This document shows, one piece after another, positions 57,243 to 64,000 of a stretch of 64,000 nt of DNA. The notes beneath the pieces are model-generated. The model did no database searches and had not been told where the DNA came from. It was given only the letters and a program-made list of their open reading frames with translations. The translations under genes and the position numbers were made by a program. Source of the DNA: Bradyrhizobium viridifuturi (lineage in GTDB: Bacteria; Pseudomonadota; Alphaproteobacteria; Rhizobiales; Xanthobacteraceae). The number at the start of each line of letters is the position of its first letter. Within the stretch, counting starts at the first letter, position 1. The stretch covers positions 1-64,000 of the forward strand of contig NZ_LGTB01000036.1 in NCBI RefSeq assembly GCF_001238275.1, in the 5' to 3' direction.

Positions 57243-58561
57243 CAGCTTCGCTCGATTGTGCAGGTGAATTTCGGATCATAGAGATAGTTGTAATGCCATA
57301 GAGAGTTGCGCGACACCGAGAACTGCGCCGCCTTCTCCACGTAGTGCAGAATGGATTCCGCCCCCTTGGGCAGCATGTGCCGGCACATCGCGGCGGAAAC
57401 GTAGTATAGCCCTTCGCCAAGAGCGAGTTCGGGCACCTCGTAGATGACGCTTCCGCGCTCCGGCAGACCATCGTCCCCATCAAGAAACAGGCCACCGTCG
57501 GACCCGTCAATTCCGGTGACCGCCTGAAGGCGCGCAGTGTCGATCCGCAGACTTGCGAAGATCTGCTTGTGCTCCGAGGAGCCCGACCACGACACCCGAA
57601 TGCGAAGTGGCTGCCCATTCTTGACGACGCCGGCCGGCTTGCCTTCGGCGTCGATCACCTCGACGGAAGTGATCCGCAAGGTGCTGCCGCCGAGCTCGTA
57701 TTTTCCGGTTTCAGCCGTGCTTTCGATTGACTGGCTCAGTTTCTTGGTTTCCCTGAGATTGCGCGCTTCCTCGATATCCCAGACACTCTGCTCATATGCC
57801 TTGCTGACGCGCTGGGCGTTTCCGTGCATCAGCACCCGACCCTTGTCGATCCAGATCGCCTCGTCACACAGTTCGCTGATCAACCCGCTCGAGTGCGAGA
57901 CGAACAGCACGGTGGCGCCGCTTTCGCAGATCTGACGAACCCGCTTCATGCACTTGTTGACAAAGGCGGTATCACCCGCCGCGAGCGCCTCGTCGACGAT
58001 GAATACCTCGGGATCGACGCTGATCGCCGTCGCAAAGGTGAGCCGGGCCTGCATGCCGCTCGAGTAGGTCCGGAACGGCTGATCGATCACATCTTCGAGT
58101 TCGCTGAAATCGATGATCCAGGGAACCTTCGCCTCGATTTCCGCTCGTGTCATACCCAGGCACATGCCGCCGAGCACGATGTTGTCGCGCCCCGACACGT
58201 CCGGATGAAAGCCGGTCCCCAATTCCAGGATCGCGGACAACCGTCCCGCCACTTCGACCCGTCCGGTCGAGGCATCCAGCAGACCGGCAATGATCTTCAG
58301 GAGAGTGCTCTTTCCCGCGCCGTTCGGCCCGATGATGCCGACCACGCGTCCGCGCAACACCTCGAAGGAGACGTTCTGGATCGCCCAATGCTCATGGTGC
58401 CGAGGCTTCCCGGTAATGATCTCCTTCAGGAAATCCAACGGCTGCTGATAGAGCCGATAGGCTTTGCCCAGATCGGTGACCCGAATGGCGCACTGCGGCT
58501 CCAATGACCCGGCAAGCGGAATCAGCACGCCGGCTTCCGGATTGTCAGAGAGCATTGCCAT
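57242..58561 (-). CDS. wzt: Polysaccharide ABC transporter ATPase with C-terminal carbohydrate-binding domain (Wzt)
   Basis: The N-terminal ATPase (about 20-260) has Walker A GPNGAGKST (78-86), the YSSGMQARL signature and VFIVDEAL Walker B. Residues about 290-439 form a beta-sandwich-like Wzt C-domain, which in known systems binds the modified end of the O chain. The ATG at 58561 (another at 58555) overlaps the permease gene by 17 bases. It exports a polysaccharide across the inner membrane. The C-domain implies recognition of a specific end group. Confidence 0.9.
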   Translation of the reverse strand: MAMLSDNPEAGVLIPLAGSLEPQCAIRVTDLGKAYRLYQQPLDFLKEIITGKPRHHEHWAIQNVSFEVLRGRVVGIIGPNGAGKSTLLKIIAGLLDASTGRVEVAGRLSAILELGTGFHPDVSGRDNIVLGGMCLGMTRAEIEAKVPWIIDFSELEDVIDQPFRTYSSGMQARLTFATAISVDPEVFIVDEALAAGDTAFVNKCMKRVRQICESGATVLFVSHSSGLISELCDEAIWIDKGRVLMHGNAQRVSKAYEQSVWDIEEARNLRETKKLSQSIESTAETGKYELGGSTLRITSVEVIDAEGKPAGVVKNGQPLRIRVSWSGSSEHKQIFASLRIDTARLQAVTGIDGSDGGLFLDGDDGLPERGSVIYEVPELALGEGLYYVSAAMCRHMLPKGAESILHYVEKAAQFSVSRNSLWHYNYLYDPKFTCTIERS

Positions 58562-59408
58562 AGTAGGGTTTCAGCTTTTCAAAGATGCGGTATCCGAGCC
58601 CCAGGCTGAGCAGCGCGAACACGATGGTCACCACCCAGGCGCAGGGATGTCTGAACGAACCGAAGAAGAGAACGTCCTGGTAGACCCAGACGACGTAACT
58701 GAAGGGGTTCGAATAGATCAATGGACGGAGTGCCCGCGGCATCCAATCGGGGAGGTACACCGTCGGCATCAGATACATCGCAATCGAGGTGAAGACCGTG
58801 ACGATCTCGCGCATATCCCGGAAGAACGGCGTGATCGCGGACAGCGCGAAGCTCAATCCGATCGCCAGAATTGCATGGATGGCGAACACGACCGGCAGCA
58901 ACAGCACCATCCAGCTGAGGCCGCCCACATAGGCCTTGTAGAGAATGACGAGCCCGAGAGCCGGCAGATGCGGGATCGTCGCAGCAATGGTCGCCGCGAT
59001 CGGGAGCAGCTCGATCGGAAACACGACCTGCTTGACGAGATTTGCGCTCCCGATCAACGCCCCCGGCCCGCGCACCAGCGCCGCCTGGAGTATCAGCCAC
59101 GGAACCAGGCTTGCGAGGATGTAGGCAGAGTAGTCGCCGGGAAAATCCGCGGTGATCGACAGCTTGCTGCCCAGCACGAAGCCAAAGATGAGCAGGTATG
59201 TTCCCACGACGACGAGCGGGTGTATGAAGACCCACAAGGCGCCAAATCCGTGCCGGGCATGCGCTGCGCTCAGGTCACGATCGACCATCTCACGCAACAG
59301 CTCGCGATAGCGTCGGATCTGATTGATCGTGATCCATAGGGCCTGAGAGTTGCGGTATGGCGACAGGCCAACCCGCACCCATCTTGCCGCCGGAAAAAGA
59401 CCATTCAT
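58545..59408 (-). CDS. wzm: Polysaccharide ABC-2-type transporter permease (Wzm)
   Basis: The 287-residue permease has a cytoplasmic N-terminus and six hydrophobic segments (from about residue 58). It contains ELLREMVDRDLSAAHARHG at the coupling helix and SNPFSYVVWVYQD near the fifth segment, as in Wzm/KpsM proteins. It precedes wzt with overlap, so the two form the exporter. It follows the second asnB-like gene by 27 bases. Confidence 0.92.
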   Translation of the reverse strand: MNGLFPAARWVRVGLSPYRNSQALWITINQIRRYRELLREMVDRDLSAAHARHGFGALWVFIHPLVVVGTYLLIFGFVLGSKLSITADFPGDYSAYILASLVPWLILQAALVRGPGALIGSANLVKQVVFPIELLPIAATIAATIPHLPALGLVILYKAYVGGLSWMVLLLPVVFAIHAILAIGLSFALSAITPFFRDMREIVTVFTSIAMYLMPTVYLPDWMPRALRPLIYSNPFSYVVWVYQDVLFFGSFRHPCAWVVTIVFALLSLGLGYRIFEKLKPYYGNAL

Positions 59409-59435
59409 CTTCAGCGCGCTCCCATTCGTGCGTGC

Positions 59436-61307
59436 CTAAAAGCTGCTTTCCATGATCTGCTCGAGATTGAGCAAGGACCAGATCAGCAGCCGCCGGTTTT
59501 GCCGGCCTTCCAGATGTTCATCGACCAGTGAACGAACGGTCTTCCGATCCACCAGGTCGTAGATCCGAGCCGTATTGCTGAAGAGCCTGCGTTTGACGTA
59601 CTCGATGCTCTCGCCCTTGAACCAGCTGGCATCCGGCGCAGAAAAGCCCTGCTTCTCGCGCTCCGCCACTTCGTCGGGAATGTGCCGGCTCATCATCTTC
59701 CGCAGAATCAGCTTGCCATCCTTGGTGCGCTCGTAATAGCGCTGCGCCTTTCCACCGGGCTCGTTTTCGTTGAGGCTGATGACCTCGGTCAGATTGCCAA
59801 GCTTCATTTTCGCGGGGAGCTTCATCGCGAAATCGACCAGATCATTATCGAGGAACGGCACCCTGCTCTCTAGCCCGTGCGCCATCGCCAGCTTGTCCTC
59901 GACGACAAGGAGACCGTTCAGGAACGTCTTGGCCTCGAAGTAGAGCGAATGGTTGACGTAGTCCTCGGGCCGCCGCAGCTCCGAAGCGTGCTCCTTGAAC
60001 ACCCCCCTGAAGATATCGATCGGCGAGGTCTGCCTGGCCTCATCCCATACCGGTCCGAGCAGGCTCGGCATCGTTCCACTCGGAACCATGCGTTGCCAGA
60101 AACCGAAATATTTTTCGATGTAGTGATCGAAATCATCGTTCACGACAGCGCGGTAGTAGCGCCAGGGGTACCCGGCGAAGAGTTCGTCTCCCCCGGTCCC
60201 GGTCAGCACCACCTTGCCGAATTTGGACGCGAGCTTCGCGGCGTAGAAGTTGGGGTAGGACTGCCCGACGCGCGGCTCTTCCAGATGCCATGCGAGCTTG
60301 GGCAGCGCGCGCTCCATGTCGCCGGCCTTCAAGACCATTTCGTAGTGTTCGGTCTTGAACAGATAGGACATGTACTCGGCCTTGGTCCGCTCGTCATATC
60401 CGAGCTCGACGCCCGAGGCCGAGTTGAGATCGAAGCCGACCGTGAAAGTCCTCATGAACGGCAGTTGGCTGGATGCGAGCGCGGTAATGGAGCCGGAATC
60501 CATGCCGCCGGAGAGATAACAGCCGACCTCGACGTCGCTCACGAGTTGCCGGTTGACCGCCTGTCTGAACAGGCGATCGAGTTCGTCGAGCGCCTCGTTC
60601 TCATCGACGGCGTACTCGGGTTCCTCGAAATGAAAATCCCAGTACTGCACCGGCTCGGTAGCCTTGCCTCCCTGCGAAATCTGCAGATAGCAGCCGGCCG
60701 GCAACAGCTTCACACCGGCGAACAGCGTCCGCTCGGCGAAGAAGTTCTGAAAGCTGAGATACTCCGAGAGGCCCCTGATGTCGACGCGCGGCTTGTATTC
60801 GGGAAATGCCCGAAAAGCCTTGTGCTCGGACGCGAAGACGAATGTCTGACCGAGCTCCGCATAGTACAGTGGCTTCACGCCAAAGCGATCCCGGGCCAAT
60901 GTGAGCTTGCGCTCCTGATTGTCCCAGATCGCAAAGGCGAACATGCCGTTGAACTTGAGCAGCGCACCGATGCCCCACTCCGCGAAGGCGTGCAGCAGCA
61001 CCTCGCTGTCACCGGACGAATTGAAGACGTGCCCCCTGGCCGAAAGCTCGATCTTCAATTCCTTGAAATTGTAGATCTCGCCATTGTAGGTCAGGACAAA
61101 GCGCCCGTCGCGCGTCTCCATCGGCTGCCGCGCGGCGTCGGTCAGATCAATGATCGACAGCCGGCGATGACCCAGTCCAACGGGACCGTTGCAGTAATGG
61201 CCTTCGCCGTCGGGGCCGCGATGGGCAATGATATCGGTCATTGCCGTCAACGCGGTGATCGAAGCGGGACGCCCGTCGCGGTGCAGAATTCCGGCTATGC
61301 CGCACAT
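59436..61307 (-). CDS. AsnB-type glutamine-dependent amidotransferase (asparagine synthetase family) 2
   Basis: The 623-residue protein has the Cys2 glutaminase nucleophile (MCGIAG), YNGEIYNFKELK and pyrophosphate loop SGGMDSG (266-272), with Gly in place of the usual second Ser. Overall similarity to the copy at 38655-40517 is clear, but not that of a recent duplicate. Near the uronic acid genes it may amidate a second sugar acid, or a different position. It is followed 27 bases later by wzm and preceded by an epimerase. Confidence 0.85.
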   Translation of the reverse strand: MCGIAGILHRDGRPASITALTAMTDIIAHRGPDGEGHYCNGPVGLGHRRLSIIDLTDAARQPMETRDGRFVLTYNGEIYNFKELKIELSARGHVFNSSGDSEVLLHAFAEWGIGALLKFNGMFAFAIWDNQERKLTLARDRFGVKPLYYAELGQTFVFASEHKAFRAFPEYKPRVDIRGLSEYLSFQNFFAERTLFAGVKLLPAGCYLQISQGGKATEPVQYWDFHFEEPEYAVDENEALDELDRLFRQAVNRQLVSDVEVGCYLSGGMDSGSITALASSQLPFMRTFTVGFDLNSASGVELGYDERTKAEYMSYLFKTEHYEMVLKAGDMERALPKLAWHLEEPRVGQSYPNFYAAKLASKFGKVVLTGTGGDELFAGYPWRYYRAVVNDDFDHYIEKYFGFWQRMVPSGTMPSLLGPVWDEARQTSPIDIFRGVFKEHASELRRPEDYVNHSLYFEAKTFLNGLLVVEDKLAMAHGLESRVPFLDNDLVDFAMKLPAKMKLGNLTEVISLNENEPGGKAQRYYERTKDGKLILRKMMSRHIPDEVAEREKQGFSAPDASWFKGESIEYVKRRLFSNTARIYDLVDRKTVRSLVDEHLEGRQNRRLLIWSLLNLEQIMESSF

Positions 61308-61345
61308 GTGAACCTGGCCGATTTATTCAATGATCTTGCGCGCGC

Positions 61346-61375
61346 TCAGATTTGAGCCTTTCAGATTTGAGCCTT
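61346..61375. repeat. Exact 15-base tandem duplication across a stop codon
   Basis: TCAGATTTGAGCCTT occurs twice back to back (61346-61360 and 61361-61375). On the minus strand one copy encodes the last four residues (KAQI) and stop of the epimerase gene. The second follows the stop. It is a simple slippage duplication with no effect on the protein. Confidence 0.9.
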
Positions 61376-62356
61376 GGCGCGCCGCTGATCGACCTGATCG
61401 ATATGGCTCTTGCGCCACTCGATCAGCCGCCGCAGCCCGTCATTGAGGTCGATCGCGGCGGTGAAGCCGATTTCTTCCTGTGCCCGCTTCGGCGATCCGA
61501 TGCGATTGCGCACAAGCGTGGCCTGGCTCCGCGGCGCATAGTTGATCGGCTGGTTTGAGCCGGTGAGATTCAGGAGCTTCTCGGCGATCTGCTTCAGCGA
61601 GGTCCGCTGCCCGGTGCCGACATTGTAGAAGCGGTCCGTCGCGGTCGCGCCCATGGCGCAGAGATTGGCTCGCGCGCAATCTTCCACCGCGACGAAATCG
61701 AAGGCTTCCGATCCGTCGCCGAGAATCGTCGGTCCCTCTCCCTTGTCGATGGCGTCTAGCATCTTCATGATGACCGCGATATAGGCGCCGCGATAGTCCT
61801 GACGCGGCCCGTACACGTTCATGTAGCGAAGCCCGACATAGTCGAGGCCGTAGCGGAAGTGATAGGCGCGCGCCATCGCCTCGCCGCAGATCTTGGTGGC
61901 CCCGTAGAAGTTCTTGTTGTTGAACGGATGATCCTCCGTCATCGGCTCCTCGACGGCATCGCCGTACACCGATGCCGAGGACGACCAGACCAGCCGCTTG
62001 ACGCCGTTGCGCACGCAGCCGTCCAGGACGTTGAACATGCCGTTGACGTTGACGTCAAAAGCCGTGCGCGGATATTCGTGACACTGCAGCAGCCACAGCG
62101 CAGCGAACTGGAACACGCCGTCAGCCCCCTTCAGGGCAGCATCGAGGATGTCGACCTGCGTGATATCGCCGCCGGCCTCGAAGATCTTGACACGAGGGTC
62201 GCGTAGGGCGCCGGCAAGGTTTTCATGCGTGCCGCGCACGAAGTTGTCGTAAATCACGATCTCGCCGACATCGGTCTGCGTCAGCTGATCGACCGCATGA
62301 GACCCGATCAGCCCGGCGCCGCCGATCACGACAACTTTCTTTCCGCGAATGTCCAT
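61361..62356 (-). CDS. NAD-dependent sugar epimerase (UDP-glucose 4-epimerase family)
   Basis: The 331-residue extended SDR starts at ATG 62356 (MDIRGKKVVV). The cofactor motif GGAGLIGS is at 12-19, with SSSASVYG and an intact catalytic FYGATK (Tyr/Lys). The TTG three codons upstream is in frame, but GAGGA lies 9 bases before the ATG. It resembles GalE/WbpP-like enzymes that act on UDP-hexoses or UDP-hexosamines. Preceding genes are wbpD and wbpB, so it may provide a C-4 epimer for the same polysaccharide. Confidence 0.85.
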   Translation of the reverse strand: MDIRGKKVVVIGGAGLIGSHAVDQLTQTDVGEIVIYDNFVRGTHENLAGALRDPRVKIFEAGGDITQVDILDAALKGADGVFQFAALWLLQCHEYPRTAFDVNVNGMFNVLDGCVRNGVKRLVWSSSASVYGDAVEEPMTEDHPFNNKNFYGATKICGEAMARAYHFRYGLDYVGLRYMNVYGPRQDYRGAYIAVIMKMLDAIDKGEGPTILGDGSEAFDFVAVEDCARANLCAMGATATDRFYNVGTGQRTSLKQIAEKLLNLTGSNQPINYAPRSQATLVRNRIGSPKRAQEEIGFTAAIDLNDGLRRLIEWRKSHIDQVDQRRAKAQI

Positions 62357-62361
62357 TTTCT

Positions 62362-62955
62362 TCAATCCTCGATTTCCACCAGCGCTTCATTGTGAAGCTC
62401 ATAACGACGATGAGTACGCGGGCACACCAGGTCGCTGCCCAGCCGCTCGCCTGCCCTGCTCATCCAACCAATTCGTCGCGCCGGATTGCCCGCCATCAAC
62501 GAAAATGCAGCAACATCCTTGGTCACGACCGTACCGGCTCCGATGAAGCAGTACTCGCCCAGCGAATGCCCGCAGACGATGGTCGCATTGGCGCCGATGC
62601 TGGCGCCGCGTCCGATCGGCGTCCTGCGAAACTCGTCCTTCCGCGACACCCCGGCGCGCGGATTGTTGACGTTGGTAAAAACGCAACTCGGACCGCAGAA
62701 CACGTCATCGGCGAGTTCGACGCCGTCATAGATCGAGACGTTGTTCTGGATCTTGCAGCCGTTTCCGATCCTGACGTTCGGACCGATCATCACGTTCTGG
62801 CCGATCGAGCAGTTCTCACCGATCACCGTGCGCGGCAGAATGTGGCAGAAGTGCCAGATCTTGGTGCCGCGTCCAACCACTGCCCCGTCGTCGACGTAGC
62901 TCGATTGATGGATCAGGACACCAGGGAAGCGCGGATCCTCGCGCATCTCGCTCAT
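62362..62955 (-). CDS. wbpD: UDP-2-acetamido-3-amino-uronate N-acetyltransferase (WbpD-like)
   Basis: The 197-residue left-handed beta-helix protein acetylates the 3-amino group of UDP-GlcNAc3NA. WHFCHILPRTVIGENCSIGQ, CKIQNNVSIYDGVEL, VFCGPSCVFTNVNNPR and GNPARRIGWMS match the known WbpD and WlbB family closely. The ATG at 62955 overlaps the WbpB-like stop (ATGA). The C-terminus (LVCPRTHRRYEL) is longer than in the P. aeruginosa enzyme. Confidence 0.92.
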   Translation of the reverse strand: MSEMREDPRFPGVLIHQSSYVDDGAVVGRGTKIWHFCHILPRTVIGENCSIGQNVMIGPNVRIGNGCKIQNNVSIYDGVELADDVFCGPSCVFTNVNNPRAGVSRKDEFRRTPIGRGASIGANATIVCGHSLGEYCFIGAGTVVTKDVAAFSLMAGNPARRIGWMSRAGERLGSDLVCPRTHRRYELHNEALVEIED

Positions 62956-63890
62956 CTGTGCATCGCCTTCTGGGCAAAGGCATGAACGCCGTTGCTTCTG
63001 ACGATCGGCGCATTGCGGAACGTGGAGACGATATCGATCGACGGGCGAACCTCGTCCAGCCTGAAGCCGCGGCCGGCGACGATCTCTTCATAGCTCCGCG
63101 TATGGAGGTCGGTGAACCCTTCGGAAAACTCGACCTCCTCGCCGTCGACCGTGATCGAGCGGTAGGTCGTCTTCTTGCCCTTCACGCTGTCGGGCAGATC
63201 GTTGCGGTCCAGCGACAGGAACCAGCTCACATCCGCCCGCTCGCATTCCAGCGAGCCGGCCGCCCGCTCCGCCTCGCGCAGGTGCGCCTCGTTGCGGCTG
63301 GCGGGGCCGAACACGAAGCTCAGCATGTCGAAGAAGTGCACCCCGATATTGGTCGCCACGCCACCGGACTTCGCGTCCGCGCCCTTCCAGGAGGTGTGAT
63401 ACCAGCGCCCGCGCGACGTGATGTAGGTCAGTTCGACCTTGTGGCGTTTCTTGGAATTCGCGAAGCGATCACGCAGCGCGATGATCGCCGGATGCAGACG
63501 CAATTGCAGAATGGTCGAGATGCGGCGGCCGGTATCCTGCTCGATGGCCGCCAGTTCGTCGATATCGCCGGGATTGAGGACCAGCGGCTTTTCGCAGATG
63601 GCATCGACGCCCGAACGCAGCGCAAACCGACAATGCGCGTCATGCAGATAATTCGGCGAGCAGATCGACATATAGTCGATCTTCGTGCCGCCTCTGCGCA
63701 GCTGGTCGACGTAACGATCGAACAGCTCGAACTGCGTGAAGAATTCGGCATCGGGAAAGTGGCTGTCCATGATGCCCACGGAATCGTTCGGATCATACGA
63801 TACCGCCAGTTTGCCGCCGGTCTCGGCCATCGCACGCATATGCCGCGGAGCGATGTAGCCGGCAGCGCCGATCAATGCGTAAGTCGTCAT
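62952..63890 (-). CDS. wbpB: UDP-N-acetylglucosaminuronate 3-dehydrogenase (WbpB/WlbA-like)
   Basis: The 312-residue Gfo/Idh/MocA-family enzyme oxidises C-3 of UDP-GlcNAcA. FALIGAAGYIAPRHM-like ALIGAAGYIAPRHM, SICSPNYLH, CEKPLV, YITSRGRWY, GVATNIGVHFFDML and NDLPDSVKGKKTTYRSITV match WbpB of Pseudomonas and WlbA of Bordetella along the whole length. The start is ATG 63890 behind GAGGGG. It is the first gene seen in the rightmost operon segment. An aminotransferase of the same pathway is not adjacent inside the window, but two DegT enzymes (29424-30521 and 49708-50841) could serve. Confidence 0.95.
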   Translation of the reverse strand: MTTYALIGAAGYIAPRHMRAMAETGGKLAVSYDPNDSVGIMDSHFPDAEFFTQFELFDRYVDQLRRGGTKIDYMSICSPNYLHDAHCRFALRSGVDAICEKPLVLNPGDIDELAAIEQDTGRRISTILQLRLHPAIIALRDRFANSKKRHKVELTYITSRGRWYHTSWKGADAKSGGVATNIGVHFFDMLSFVFGPASRNEAHLREAERAAGSLECERADVSWFLSLDRNDLPDSVKGKKTTYRSITVDGEEVEFSEGFTDLHTRSYEEIVAGRGFRLDEVRPSIDIVSTFRNAPIVRSNGVHAFAQKAMHR

Positions 63891-64000
63891 GGGCCCCTCT
63901 TTCGAACCTTCCGCTTGCTTCAGGCAAGCTACCGCACTCGGGGTGAATCGAACATCACACCCGAGCCTAACATCTCGATCACGCCTGCCGGCAGCAGACG
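63891..64000. other. Leader of wbpB with two hairpins
   Basis: Two inverted repeats lie before wbpB: GCTTGC-TTCAG-GCAAGC (63913-63929) and CTCGGGGTG...CACACCCGAG (63937-63965, one bulge). They may be a transcript leader structure or the end of an upstream unit. GAGGGG lies just before the ATG. No promoter was recognisable before the window edge. Confidence 0.4.

Overview
This window looks like chromosome of a high-GC alphaproteobacterium, most probably Bradyrhizobium or a close relative. That is inferred from protein style, from Liv-type transporters paired with CoA ligases, and from several dispersed intergenic palindromes typical of that group. There are no rRNA, tRNA, CRISPR or insertion-sequence signals.

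Layout. (1) 1-7.7 kb: the end of a probable IclR-type regulator, then an AdoMet-cycle block on the minus strand (broken methyltransferase, metK, ahcY), a secreted TPR/caspase-like protein on the plus strand and a MetE-like methionine synthase. (2) 7.7-12.4 kb: a complete Liv-type ABC transporter (livK-H-M-G-F) on the minus strand, followed without a real gap by the MetE-like gene. (3) 12.7-18.6 kb: a small lipoprotein, a CpdA-like phosphodiesterase, purU, a HemD-like protein, gmd-fcl (GDP-L-fucose synthesis) and a Crp/Fnr regulator. (4) 19-28.8 kb: a second Liv-type system on the plus strand, with an acyl-CoA ligase inside it, then an AGE-family epimerase and a PaaK-like ligase. This looks like uptake and CoA activation of an organic acid. 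(5) 28.8-63.9 kb: a large surface-polysaccharide locus. From 34.0 to 63.9 kb all genes lie on the minus strand, many with 4-base stop/start overlaps.

The polysaccharide locus holds homologues for making a diacetamido-uronic acid (WbpB, WbpD, WbpA, WbpI, with two DegT aminotransferases as WbpE candidates). It also holds a second aminotransferase/acetyltransferase/dehydrogenase set, two AsnB-type amidotransferases, a Wzm/Wzt exporter, a Wzy-like membrane protein, four methyltransferases or NDP-sugar modifying enzymes, and six glycosyltransferases. Five of those glycosyltransferases appear related, and four of them form two interleaved paralogous pairs. The oddest gene is an 837-residue FemAB-like acyltransferase fused to a polysaccharide-deacetylase-like domain. 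It sits beside an ATP-grasp ligase and a calcineurin-type phosphoesterase.

Three genes (near 4058, 7670 and 41857) are each broken by loss of one G from a GGC context. The shared context suggests either systematic base-calling error or three recent lesions. The window shows no priming glycosyltransferase and no Wzx flippase, so the polysaccharide locus probably continues outside it.
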